From: Rhodovulum visakhapatnamense
GTDB lineage: Bacteria > Pseudomonadota > Alphaproteobacteria > Rhodobacterales > Rhodobacteraceae
DNA length: 64,000 bases
Assembly: GCF_004365965.1 (NCBI RefSeq)
Contig: NZ_SOEB01000002.1
Coordinates: 1 to 64,000, forward strand
Direction: 5' to 3'
A model generated the notes under the pieces. That model made no database searches, was not told the DNA's origin, and saw nothing but the letters and a program-made list of their open reading frames with translations. The translations under genes and the position numbers were made by a program. Shown in pieces: positions 9,403 through 19,200 of this stretch (the stretch's first letter is position 1; each line of letters opens with the position of its first letter).

Positions 9403-9550
9403 ACGTCCGCGGCCCCCGCTGCGACAACGCCCCGTTCGCGTTCGCCGGTCCAGATGCTTGCAGCACTCGCCCCAATCGCTAGGGTGCGACGCATGCGACA
9501 CCACCCTTCGGCCCGTCCGGCCGGCGGCGGATCGCCCACCGGGACGGTAT

Positions 9551-11464
9551 ATGGAAGGCTTCCTGCTCAACGCCACGCTTTATCTGCTGTGCATCGTGCT
9601 TGCGGTTCCGCTGGCCACGCGGCTGGGGCTTGGCTCGGTCCTGGGCTATCTTCTGATCGGGCTGGTTGTTGGGCCGGTGCTGGGGCTTGCCGGTGCCGAG
9701 ATGATCACGCTGCGCCATGTCTCGGAAATCGGCGTGGTGATGATGCTGTTCCTGATCGGGCTCGAACTCGACCCCCGCGCGCTATGGGCGATGCGGGACA
9801 AGCTGGTCGGGATGGGCGGGCTGCAGGTGCTGATCACGGTGGCGCTGGTCACCGCGGCCGCCATTGTCTTCGGCCAGACCTGGCAGTCGGCGCTGGCCAT
9901 GGGGATGATCTTTTCGCTGTCCTCGACGGCCATCGTGCTGCAGACCCTGACCGAAAAGAAGCTGATGAACACGCCCGGCGGGCGCAGTGCGTTTTCGGTG
10001 CTGCTGATGCAGGACATCGCGGTGATCCCGATGCTGGCGATCATGCCCTTCCTCGCCTCGCCCGAGATGCGCGCGGCCGAGACCGAGGGCACCCATGGCG
10101 CGATGCATCTGATCGAGGAGCTGCCCGCCTGGGGCGTGACGCTGGTCACGCTGGGCGCGGTCGCGGGCACGGTGCTGGCCGGTCACTATCTGGTGCGCCC
10201 GCTTTACCGTTACGTCCAGGCGGCGCGGCTGCGCGAGCTGAACACCGCGATGGCGCTGGTGATCGTGGCGGGGATCGCCTCGCTGATGCTGATGGTGGGG
10301 CTGTCGCCCGCGCTTGGCACCTTCCTCGCGGGCGTGGTGCTGGCCAATTCGGAATTCCGGCACGAACTGGAAAGCTCGATCGAGCCGTTCAAGGGCCTGC
10401 TGCTGGGACTGTTCTTCATCACGGTCGGCGCGGGCATGGATTTCTCGGTGTTCTGGGACGCGCCGATCCTTCTGCCGGTCTATGTGACCGGCCTGGTGCT
10501 GATCAAGGTCGCGGTGCTGTACGGGCTGGCGCTCGCCTTCAAGCTCGACCGGTCGAACCGCTGGCTGTTCACGCTGGGGCTGGCGCAGGCCGGGGAATTC
10601 GGCTTCGTGCTGGTGGGTTTCGCCTCGTCCCAGCGGATCATGCCGCCCGACATCGTCGCCATGTCGAGCCTTGTGATCGCGCTGTCGATGCTGATCACGC
10701 CCGCGCTCTTCATCCTGCACGACATCATCGCCCGGGTTTTGCAGGCGCGCGGCGGGCCGCGGCCCGATGCCGACCAGATCGACGAACACCATCCTGTCAT
10801 CATCGCCGGGATCGACCGGTTCGGGCTGACGGTGAACCGGATGATCGCGCTGACCGGCGGACGGACCACGGTGATCGACGACGACCTGCGCGCGGTGCGG
10901 CGAGTCCGGCGGCTGGGCTTCAAGGCCTATTACGGCGACGCGACCCGGCCCGCGCTGCTCGATTCCGCGGGCATCGACACCGCCGAGGTGCTGGTGGTCT
11001 GCATCGGCGACGCCCGGGCCGCGACCACGCTGGTGCGCTACGCCCGGCGCGTGCGGCCCGACCTTTTCATCATCGCCCGCGCCCGCGACCGCGAACATGT
11101 CTTCGAGCTGTACCGCGCCGGCGCCGACGAAACCGTGCGCGAGGTCTTCGACAGCGCGCTGCGCTGCGGGCGCCGGGTGCTGGAAAAGACCGGGCTTTCC
11201 GCCTACGAGGCCGAGAATGCCGAAGAGACGCTGTTCAGCTTCGACCGCACGGCGCTGCGCGAGCTGGCCAAGGTCTGGAAGCCCGGCGTGCCGCTCGAGG
11301 ACAATGCCGAATACATGGAGCTGAACAGCAAGCTTCAGTCCGATCTGGAACGCGCCTTCGCCGAAAGCCTGCTGCACGAGGCCGCCGCGCTGCGAAGCGA
11401 AAGCGAGACCACGACGCCGACCGACGTGCTGGCCGAATCCGATACCCTGCCCGAGCCGCGCTGA
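9551..11464 (+). CDS. Kef-type K+/H+ antiporter (CPA2) with TrkA-N domain
   Basis: A 637-residue monovalent cation:proton antiporter-2. About 12 membrane segments fill residues 1-390, with the family motifs GYLLIGLVVGP, FLIGLELDP and GTFLAGVVLANSEFRHELE. A cytoplasmic RCK/TrkA-N nucleotide-binding domain follows (about 412-530), then a hydrophilic tail. In Kef proteins this domain gates K+ efflux and senses NAD(H) or glutathione adducts. Here the Gly-rich loop reads AGIDRFG, so the central Gly of G-x-G-x-x-G is Asp. The start at 9551 was chosen because translation from the upstream ATG at 9458 gives a non-conserved leader. Confidence 0.9.
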   Translation: MEGFLLNATLYLLCIVLAVPLATRLGLGSVLGYLLIGLVVGPVLGLAGAEMITLRHVSEIGVVMMLFLIGLELDPRALWAMRDKLVGMGGLQVLITVALVTAAAIVFGQTWQSALAMGMIFSLSSTAIVLQTLTEKKLMNTPGGRSAFSVLLMQDIAVIPMLAIMPFLASPEMRAAETEGTHGAMHLIEELPAWGVTLVTLGAVAGTVLAGHYLVRPLYRYVQAARLRELNTAMALVIVAGIASLMLMVGLSPALGTFLAGVVLANSEFRHELESSIEPFKGLLLGLFFITVGAGMDFSVFWDAPILLPVYVTGLVLIKVAVLYGLALAFKLDRSNRWLFTLGLAQAGEFGFVLVGFASSQRIMPPDIVAMSSLVIALSMLITPALFILHDIIARVLQARGGPRPDADQIDEHHPVIIAGIDRFGLTVNRMIALTGGRTTVIDDDLRAVRRVRRLGFKAYYGDATRPALLDSAGIDTAEVLVVCIGDARAATTLVRYARRVRPDLFIIARARDREHVFELYRAGADETVREVFDSALRCGRRVLEKTGLSAYEAENAEETLFSFDRTALRELAKVWKPGVPLEDNAEYMELNSKLQSDLERAFAESLLHEAAALRSESETTTPTDVLAESDTLPEPR

Positions 11465-11572
11465 GCGCCCGTCCGGGGTGCGGTGCTTGGCGCGCTTTAC
11501 CGTCGCGGGCGCCGTCCCGCAGACTGGGTGGGCCGGCGCCGATGCCGGTCCCGACCAGACCGGAGCCAGCCC

Positions 11573-13084
11573 ATGGCCAACCCGCTTTACGACCAGCTTT
11601 TCGGCCGCCATGCAGGGCGCGAGACGCCCTTCCTGCATCTGGCCGACGGCCGCACCCTGACCCATGCGGCCTTCCTGACCACCGCCGCCCGCTTTGCCCA
11701 TGCGCTGAACGCCTTCGGGCTCGGCCCCGGCGACCGGCTGGCGGTGCAGGTCGAGAAATCGCCCGAGGCGCTGGCGCTTTATGCGGCCTGCGCCCAGGCC
11801 GGGGTGATCTTCCTGCCGCTCAACACCGCCTATACCCCGGACGAGCTGGCCTATTTCCTGTCAGACAGCGGGGCGCGGCTGTTCATCTGCGACGGCCGCC
11901 GGATGGGCGGGCTGACGCCGGTCGCCGAGGCTGCGGGCGCCCGGATCGCCACGCTGAATGCCGATGGCTCGGGCAGCTTCACGGTGATCGCCCGCGCCAG
12001 GACCGGCACCTATCCGACGGTGCCGCGCGACGCGGAGGATCTGGCCGCCTTCCTCTACACCTCGGGCACCACGGGGCGGTCCAAGGGGGCGATGCTGACC
12101 CAGGCCAACCTGATCTCCAATGCCGAGGTGCTGACCGATGTCTGGCGGTTCACCGCCCGGGACGTGCTGCTGCACGCCCTGCCGATCTTTCACACCCACG
12201 GGCTTTTCGTCGCCACCAACACCCTGCTGCTGGCCGGCGGGTCGATGATCTTCCTGCCGAAATTCGACACCGACGCGGTGATCGCGGCGCTGCCCCGCGC
12301 GACCGCGATGATGGGCGTGCCCACCTTCTACACGCGGCTTCTGGACGATCCCCGCTTCGACCGCGCACTGGCGGCGCCTCTCAGGCTCTTCGTGTCGGGC
12401 AGCGCGCCGCTTCTGGCCGAAACCCACCGCGCCTTCGAGGCCCGTACCGGCCACCGCATCCTCGAACGCTACGGCATGACCGAAACCAACATGTCGACCT
12501 CGAACCCCTATGAGGGCGAGCGCATCGCGGGCACGGTGGGCCTGCCGCTGCCCGGGGTCGATCTGAGGATCGCCGATCCCGAGACCCGGGCCGAACTGCC
12601 GCAGGGCGAGATCGGCCAGATCGAGGTCCGGGGCCCCAATATTTTCAAGGGCTACTGGCAGATGCCCGAGAAGACCCGCGAAGAGCTGTGCGAGGACGGC
12701 TTTTTCCTGACCGGCGATCTGGGGCGGATCGACGAGAACGGCTATGTGCAGATCGTCGGCCGCGCCAAGGACCTGATCATCTCGGGCGGGCTCAATATCT
12801 ATCCCAAGGAGATCGAAGAGGCGCTGGACGCCCAGCCCGGGGTGCTGGAAAGCGCGGTGATCGGCGTGCCCCATCCCGATTTCGGCGAGGCCGTGGTGGC
12901 GGTCCTCGTGCCCGCGCCGGGTGCCGGGCCCGATCTGGACGCCATCGCCGCCGACCTCAGGACCCGGCTGGCCGCCTTCAAGCAGCCGCGCCGGATGGTG
13001 CTGACCCCGGCGCTGCCGCGCAACGCCATGGGCAAGGTGCAGAAGGCGGCGCTTCGCGCCGAGTATCGCGACAGCTTCGCCTGA
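11573..13084 (+). CDS. matB: Malonyl-CoA synthetase (ANL superfamily)
   Basis: A 503-residue acyl-adenylate-forming enzyme that makes malonyl-CoA from malonate, ATP and CoA. The N-terminus (MANPLYDQLFGRH) matches alphaproteobacterial MatB. The phosphate loop YTSGTTGRSKG is at 162-172, A5-type motif RYGMTETNMSTSNPYEGER near 300, and the hinge GRAKDLIISGGLNIYPKEIE near 400. The catalytic lysine lies in the C-terminal NAMGKVQK. No malonyl-CoA decarboxylase or malonate transporter is adjacent, so it may serve malonate detoxification or methylmalonate/malonate assimilation alone. A related short-chain acyl-CoA synthetase remains possible. Confidence 0.85.
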   Translation: MANPLYDQLFGRHAGRETPFLHLADGRTLTHAAFLTTAARFAHALNAFGLGPGDRLAVQVEKSPEALALYAACAQAGVIFLPLNTAYTPDELAYFLSDSGARLFICDGRRMGGLTPVAEAAGARIATLNADGSGSFTVIARARTGTYPTVPRDAEDLAAFLYTSGTTGRSKGAMLTQANLISNAEVLTDVWRFTARDVLLHALPIFHTHGLFVATNTLLLAGGSMIFLPKFDTDAVIAALPRATAMMGVPTFYTRLLDDPRFDRALAAPLRLFVSGSAPLLAETHRAFEARTGHRILERYGMTETNMSTSNPYEGERIAGTVGLPLPGVDLRIADPETRAELPQGEIGQIEVRGPNIFKGYWQMPEKTREELCEDGFFLTGDLGRIDENGYVQIVGRAKDLIISGGLNIYPKEIEEALDAQPGVLESAVIGVPHPDFGEAVVAVLVPAPGAGPDLDAIAADLRTRLAAFKQPRRMVLTPALPRNAMGKVQKAALRAEYRDSFA

Positions 13085-13105
13085 GCACGCGTCGCGTCCG
13101 GGTCG

Positions 13106-14584
13106 CTATTGCAGGGCCATGATCGCGGCGAAAAGCCCGCCCGACAGCAGGGCTGTCGCCGGGACGGTGATGCCCCAGGCCGCGACGATGGTCATGAAAT
13201 GCGACCGGCGCACCAGCTTGCGGCGGCGGCGTTCTTCCGGGGCCAGCCGCTTGGCCTGCGGCAGCGTCTGGTCCATCCGGCGCCAGCGCCGCTCGGCATC
13301 CCATTCGCGGAAGAACCCGACGCCGAAGACCCCGCCCACGGCGATATGGGTCGAGCTGACCGGCAGCCCCAGCCACGAGGCCACGATCACCGTCAGCGCC
13401 GCCGACAGCGCCACGCAATAGGCCCGGACCGGGTTCAGCTTGGTGATCTGGCTGCCGACCATGCGGATCAGCTTGGGCCCGAACAGCATCAGCCCGAACG
13501 AGATCCCGAAGGCGCCGATCACCATCACCCAGACCGGAATCGCAACCTGCCCCAGAACCTCGCCGTCCTGCTGGGCATGGACGATGGCCGCCAGCGGCCC
13601 GACCGCATTGGCCACGTCGTTGGCACCATGGGCAAAGGACAGAAGCCCTGCGGAAATCACCAGAGGCCCGGTGAACATGACCTTCAGCGACCGGTTCCGG
13701 TTCTCGAGCCCCACCGACTGGCGCCGGATCAGCGGCACCGAAACCAGCCCGACCAGGACCCCGACCAGCACCCCGATCAGCGCCGCATGCCCGAGCCCGA
13801 TATCGAAGAGGTGTTTCAGCCCCTTCATCGCCAGATAGGTCGCAAAGGCGGCCGACATCACGCCGATCAGGACCGGCACCCAGACCCGGGCCGCCGCGAT
13901 CTTGTCGTCCCGGTAGACGACCTTCCACTTGATGAAGGCCAGCATCCCGGCCGCGATCACCCCGCCCAGAAAGGGAGAGATCACCCAGCTGGCGGCGATG
14001 CCGCCCATGGTAGGCCAGTTGACCGCGGCAATGCCCGCTGCGGCGACGCCAGCGCCCAGAACGCCCCCCACCACCGAATGGGTGGTCGAGACCGGCGCCC
14101 CGATCCAGGTGGCGATGTTGACCCAGACGGCGGCCCCCAGCAGCGCGGCCATCATCGCCCAGGTGAAGGTGGCCGAGTCCGCGACGCTTTCGGGCGCGAT
14201 GATGCCCTTGGAAATGGTCGAGACCACGTCGCCGCCCGCGATCAGCGCGCCCGCGCTTTCGCAGATCGCGGCGATGGCGATGGCCCCGGCCATCGACAGC
14301 GCGTTGGCGCCGACCGCAGGACCCATGTTGTTGGCGACGTCATTGGCCCCGATGTTCAGGGCCATGTAGGCCCCGAAGGCCGCCGCCGCCATCACGAACA
14401 GAAGGCCCGGCGTGTTTCCCGTCACCAGTGCCGCGGCCAGCGCCGCCGCGATGATGAAGGCCAGCGAGATTCCGACGCCCACCAGCGGACGCGACACGGA
14501 TTGCGCGGCGGTTCCAACCTGCGACAGGCGCTTGAGGTCCTTGTCCAGCGTCTTCCACTGGCGGTCCTTGAAACTGTCTGACAA
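13106..14584 (-). CDS. pit: Inorganic phosphate transporter, Pit/PHO-4 family
   Basis: A 492-residue membrane protein with the internal duplication typical of Pit transporters. The signature GANDVAN occurs in the N half (NIGANDVANNMGPAVGANAL, near residue 85) and in the C half (FAHGANDVANAVGPLAAI, near 320). A cytoplasmic N-terminal extension of about 50 residues precedes helix 1, as in many alphaproteobacterial members. It imports metal-phosphate with protons. No PhoU/DUF47 partner gene is adjacent. A direct repeat upstream resembles a Pho box (see 14738-14754). Confidence 0.92.
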   Translation of the reverse strand: MSDSFKDRQWKTLDKDLKRLSQVGTAAQSVSRPLVGVGISLAFIIAAALAAALVTGNTPGLLFVMAAAAFGAYMALNIGANDVANNMGPAVGANALSMAGAIAIAAICESAGALIAGGDVVSTISKGIIAPESVADSATFTWAMMAALLGAAVWVNIATWIGAPVSTTHSVVGGVLGAGVAAAGIAAVNWPTMGGIAASWVISPFLGGVIAAGMLAFIKWKVVYRDDKIAAARVWVPVLIGVMSAAFATYLAMKGLKHLFDIGLGHAALIGVLVGVLVGLVSVPLIRRQSVGLENRNRSLKVMFTGPLVISAGLLSFAHGANDVANAVGPLAAIVHAQQDGEVLGQVAIPVWVMVIGAFGISFGLMLFGPKLIRMVGSQITKLNPVRAYCVALSAALTVIVASWLGLPVSSTHIAVGGVFGVGFFREWDAERRWRRMDQTLPQAKRLAPEERRRRKLVRRSHFMTIVAAWGITVPATALLSGGLFAAIMALQ

Positions 14585-14970
14585 GGGAAGCCTTTCCTCG
14601 TTCGGCCGTCCGTCGGGGACGCACGCCGCTCACTGCTATGAGACACCCTGCGGCGGGGCCTCCTGCGATTGAGGGGCCCAGAAACCGCAGCGCGCCGCAG
14701 GTCCGCACGCGCGGACGATCCGTCACGGCGGGGTCAATGTCACTGAAACGTCACATTCACAAGACCCGCCGGGGCCGACCCTGGCGGTTTCTCATCCCAA
14801 TCGGGCCGAATGGGCCCCAGAGCGTGTCGTATTTGCGGTTGATGACGCTATATTTTTGCACATCTCCCAAAGTATGGCGTCTATGATTCGCGACAGTCGG
14901 TCGCGCAAAGCGCGCCCCTCCGGAGAGGCCCGGAGGAAGAACAGCGCGGACGCAGCCCCGACCGCGCAGG
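14585..14970. other. Divergent intergenic region between pit and the Nudix gene
   Basis: These 386 bases hold no supported gene. The first part is the GC-rich leader of pit with TGTCAC/CGTCAC repeats. The segment 14825-14890 is unusually AT-rich for this genome (tatatttttgcac, tatgattcg) and is the likely promoter area of the Nudix gene. No -35/-10 pair with normal spacing could be settled on. Confidence 0.4.
14738..14754 (+). promoter_or_regulatory. Pho-box-like direct repeat upstream of pit
   Basis: TGTCAC at 14738-14743 and CGTCAC at 14749-14754 repeat with an 11-base period, the spacing of PhoB half-sites (consensus CTGTCAT, 4 bases, CTGTCAT). The place fits a phosphate transporter. The orientation is that of the plus strand, opposite to pit, and no -10 element follows at the expected distance, so this is a weak call. 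Confidence 0.25.
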
Positions 14971-15471
14971 ATGCGAGCGGAAAAGATGGACGGGAATTTG
15001 GCGACCGAGCCAAAGTCACCGGTCGGCAGCCAGATCGCGGCGCTGCCGTTTCGACGTGACAAGAATGGCCGCCTGAGCGTGCTCATGGTCACCTCCCGCG
15101 GGACGGGCCGCTGGGTCATGCCCAAAGGCTGGACCATGGACGGGCGCAAGCCCTGGGTCGCCGCCGAGATCGAGGCGCTGGAAGAGGCCGGGGCCGAGGG
15201 CTTCATCGCGACCCAGAGCATCGGCACCTACGATTATGACAAACGGCTCGACGACGGCTCGGTGCTGCGCTGCCGGGTCGAGGTGTTTCCGATGATCGTG
15301 AAGACGCTCAAGCGCGACTGGAAGGAGCGGCGCGAACGCACCCGCCGCTGGTTCAGCCCCAAGGCCGCGGCCCGGCGGGTCGACGAACCCGAACTGGCCA
15401 CGCTGCTGCGGTCGCTGTCGGGCAAGCCGCAGAAGGTGCCCGTGATCCGCGACCTGATCCGGTCGGCCTGA
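14971..15471 (+). CDS. Nudix-family hydrolase with a degenerate Nudix box
   Basis: A 166-residue Nudix-fold protein resembling the diphosphoinositol-polyphosphate phosphohydrolase-like group of alphaproteobacteria (PKGWTMDG, then TYDYDKRL and WFSPKAAARRV). The Nudix box G-x5-E-x7-R-E-U-x-E-E-x-G-U is altered: G53, then R59 where Glu is usual, I67 where Arg is usual, then E68, E71, E72 and G74 are kept. The metal-binding glutamates are therefore present and activity is plausible; the substrate is unknown. A second ATG at 14986 is an equally possible start. The gene is single. Confidence 0.82.
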   Translation: MRAEKMDGNLATEPKSPVGSQIAALPFRRDKNGRLSVLMVTSRGTGRWVMPKGWTMDGRKPWVAAEIEALEEAGAEGFIATQSIGTYDYDKRLDDGSVLRCRVEVFPMIVKTLKRDWKERRERTRRWFSPKAAARRVDEPELATLLRSLSGKPQKVPVIRDLIRSA

Positions 15472-15633
15472 CCCGGATCGGGGGCGCCCGGGGCGGCCGG
15501 CGTTCGCGCAGTGCCGCCGACAGCGTCATCGCCGCCCAGCAATGCGGCACGGCACGCCTGTGGGCCCGGCCGGACGGCGGATCGCTTGACGGCGCCGGGC
15601 CGAGATCCAAGGCTGGATCCCAGGAGCGCAAAG

Positions 15634-16281
15634 ATGACAGCTGACACCGCCTATGACCGGTTGATGGCCGGGGCCGCCCGCGCCCGCTGGGACGCGGCCG
15701 ACCTGCATGTTGCCGCCTCGATCCTGGCGCTCGCCCTGTCCGAAGCCCCGGTTCCCGAGGACCTGCCCGCCCATTGCGGTCTGGACGCGGCCGAACTGGC
15801 GGGGCTGCTGGGCGCCCTCTTTCCGGCGGCGCCGCGCGAGTTTCTGCGCGGCATCGGCGCCGTCCCCCGCGGCATCGAGGAAGACTCGCTGCGCACGCTG
15901 CTGCTGGCGCATGCGGGCGGCACGGCGCTGGCGGTGCCGCTGGCCTCGATGATCGCCCGCCGCGCGATGGAGCCCGATCACCTCTGGCAGGATCTGGGCC
16001 TGCGCAACCGCGGCGAGCTTTCGGCGATGCTGACCCGGCATTTCGGCCCGCTCGCGGCCAAGAACACCGCCAACATGAAATGGAAGCGGTTCTTCTACCG
16101 GCTGATCTGCGAGGAGGAGGGCTTCGTTCTCTGCGCGACGCCGGTCTGCACCGACTGCGCCGATTTCGACATGTGCTTCGGCGAGGAAAGCGGCGAATCG
16201 CGGCTGGCCCGCGCGGGCCGGGCCGAGCCGCCGGACGGCAGCCCGCCCCCGGCACGGGCGGACGGCAGGGTCAGGTCTTGA
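15634..16281 (+). CDS. nifQ: NifQ, molybdenum delivery for nitrogenase cofactor
   Basis: A 215-residue protein with the NifQ signature at its C-terminus: C167-x4-C172-x2-C175-x5-C181. Before it stands the conserved KNTANMKWKRFFYRLIC stretch. NifQ carries a Mo-Fe-S cluster and donates molybdenum to FeMo-cofactor assembly on NifEN/NifH. The ATG at 15634 follows CAGGAG at 7 bases. No other nif gene is in the window, so this is an isolated copy. Its last 11 bases overlap the end of the convergent RND gene. I found no sigma-54 (-24/-12) promoter or NifA site in the 160 bases upstream. Confidence 0.85.
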   Translation: MTADTAYDRLMAGAARARWDAADLHVAASILALALSEAPVPEDLPAHCGLDAAELAGLLGALFPAAPREFLRGIGAVPRGIEEDSLRTLLLAHAGGTALAVPLASMIARRAMEPDHLWQDLGLRNRGELSAMLTRHFGPLAAKNTANMKWKRFFYRLICEEEGFVLCATPVCTDCADFDMCFGEESGESRLARAGRAEPPDGSPPPARADGRVRS

Positions 16282-19200
16282 AGATCCGGTAGATCGCCGG
16301 GATCACCAGCACCGTCAGCAGGGTCGACGAGGCCAGCCCGAACAGCAGCGACAGCGCCAGCCCCTGAAAGATCGGATCCGCCAGGATCACCGCCGCCCCG
16401 ATCATCGCGGCCAGCGCGGTCAGCAGGATCGGCTTGACCCGCGTGGCCCCGGCCTCGACCAGCGTCTCGACCGTGATCCGGCCCTCGGGATCGGCATGGC
16501 GGATGAAATCGACCAGCAGGATCGAGTTCCGCACGATGATCCCCGCCAGCGCGATGAAGCCGATCATCGAGGTCGCGGTGAAGGGCGCATGGAACAGCCA
16601 GTGGCCCAGCATGATGCCCAGGAAGGTCAGCGGCACCGGCGTCAGCACCACCAGCGGCAGCCGGAACGACCCGAATTGCGCCACCACAAGGATGTAGATC
16701 CCGACCAGCGCCACCCCGAAGGCCGCGCCCATGTCGCGGAAGGTGACCCAGGTCACCTCCCACTCGCCGTCCCACAAGAGGGCCGGCTTGTCCTCCGACA
16801 ACGGCTGGCCATGCAGGCGGATCTCGGGCGCGGTCAGGCCCTGCGCCTGCCAGTCGACCCGGGCCAGCCGGTCCTGAACCGCCAGCATGCCGTAAAGCGG
16901 TGCCTCGAAATCGCCCGCCAGATCGGCCTGCACCATCTCGGCATATCGGCCATTATGGCGGAAGATCGGGAACGAGGCCTGTTCCTCGGTCAGCCGCACC
17001 ACATCGCCCAGTTCGACCACACCGCGCCCGCCGGGCAGCACATTGGCCGGAACCGGCGTCGCCAGCGCCCGTTCATCGAGCACCCGGTCGGCCTTGTCGC
17101 GCGCGACCACGATCGGGATCGGCGCCCGCCCCGCACCGCGATGCGAATAGCCGACCGTGGTGGCGCCGTTCAGCATCCGGAGCGTGTCCAGCGCATCGGC
17201 CTCGGCGACATCGAAGAAGGCCAGATCGGACGGATCGGTCTCGGCCCGGATGCGGCGGGCGCGGGTGCCGAAGCTGTCATCGACATCGACGATGAAGGGC
17301 GTGTCCTCGAAGGCCTGCCGGACCCGGGCCGCAACCGCCCGGCGGGTATCGCCATCGGGGCCGTAGATCTCGGCCAGCAGCGTCGCGATGACGGGCGGTC
17401 CGGGCGGCGGCTCGACCACTTTCAGGACCGTGCCCGCCGGCAGATCGAGCGCCCCCAGCCGCTGGCGCAGGTCAAGCGCGATGGCATGGCTGGTGCGGTC
17501 GCGGGCATCCTTGGGCGAGAGGTTGACCTGCACATCGCCCTGTTCGGGGCTTTCGCGCAGGAAGTAATGCCGGACGAGCCCGTTGAAGTTGAAGGGCGCG
17601 GCGGTACCCGCATGGGTCTGGGCCGAAACCGCCTCGGGCATGGCCAGCGCCACCCTGGCGGCTGCCTGCGCCACCGCGTCGGTCGCCTCGACCGAGGCGC
17701 CCTCGGGCAGGTCGATGACGATGGCCAGTTCCGACTTGTTGTCGAAGGGCAGCAGCTTGACCGTCACGTCCCTGGTGTAAAGCGCGGCCATCGAGCCGAA
17801 GGAGACCGTCGCCACCCCCAGCAGGAAAACGAGGCTGATCCATTTGCGCGACAGGATCGGCCGCACGAGATGGGTGTAAAGCCGCCCCAGCCGCCCGCCC
17901 GGATGACCCGCCCCCGCGCCCCCCGCATGCAGAGGCGCCCGTCCCGCGATCTTCAGCATCAGCCAGGGCGTGATCGTCACCGCGACGAAAAAGGAAAAGA
18001 TCATCGCGGCCGAGGCATTGGCCGGGATCGGGCTCATGTAAGGCCCCATCATCCCCGACACGAACAGCATAGGCAAAAGCGCCACCACAACGGTCAGGGT
18101 CGCGACGATGGTCGGGTTGCCGACCTCGGCCACGGCCTCGACCGCCGCCCGCACCCGGCTGTCGCCCGGTTTCATCATCCCCCAGTGCCGGGCGATGTTC
18201 TCGATCACCACGATGGCGTCATCGACCAGAATGCCGATGGAAAAGATCAGCGCGAACAGCGACACCCGGTTCAGCGTGTAGCCCATGGCATGGGCGGCAA
18301 AGAGCGTCAGCAGGATCGTCACCGGAATGACGATGGCCACCACCAGCGCCTCGCGCCAGCCGATGGCAAAAAGCACCAGCGCCACGATCGAGACCGTCGC
18401 CAGCCCCAGATGGAACAGAAGCTCGTTGGCCTTTTCCGAGGCGGTATGGCCGTAATTCCGCGTGACCTCGACCGCGACCGTATCGGGGATGAGCCCGCCC
18501 TTCATCTGTTCAAGCCGCTGCAGGACCTGTTCGCCCACCACCACGGCATTGGCGCCCGCGCGCTTGGCCAGCGCCAGCGTGACCGCGGGGCGGCGGACGA
18601 TCTCGCCCTCGGGGCCGCGGGCAAGGCTCGCCACGTGACGCTCGTCCAGATCCGAGACGAAGCCGATTTGGGCCAGATCGCGCAGATAGACGGTGCGTCC
18701 GTCGCGCGCGGTCAGCTCCAGATTGCCGATCTCGGCAGGGGTTGCCAGCGTCCTGCCCAGCACCAGCCCGACCTGCTGGCCTGCGTCGCGCACCAGCCCC
18801 GCCGGGGCGGCGGCATTGGCACCCGCGACCTTCTGCGACAGCTCTTGCAGGGTGATCCCGTACAGCGCCAGCTTCTGCGGATCGGGGGCGACGCGCAGCG
18901 CCTCTTCGGTCTCGCCGACCAGATAGGTCAGCCCGACATCGTCGATCCGGACCAGTTCGGTCTCGGCCTCGCGGGCAATCCGGGTCAGATCGGCTGCGGT
19001 CACCGCGGTCTGGCCAAAGACCGGGGTGAAGGTCAGCGTGACGATCGCCACATCATTGATGCCGCGCCCGACCACCAGCGGTTCGGGAATGCCGACCGGG
19101 ATGCGGTCCATGTTGGCCAGGATCTTGTCGCGCACGCGCAAGATCGCGGTGTCCTGACTCAGCCCCACCTTGAACCGCGCGGTCACCGTCGCCCGGTCGT

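Noticed and set aside
14850-14890. AT-rich stretch as an integration site or transferred DNA
   Set aside because: It is only about 60 bases, without direct repeats, tRNA end or integrase; a promoter explains it better.
15472-15633. Possible sigma-54 promoter before nifQ (CGGCACGGCAC)
   Set aside because: The GG and GC dinucleotides are not at the required 12-base distance and no TGT-N10-ACA NifA site is present.
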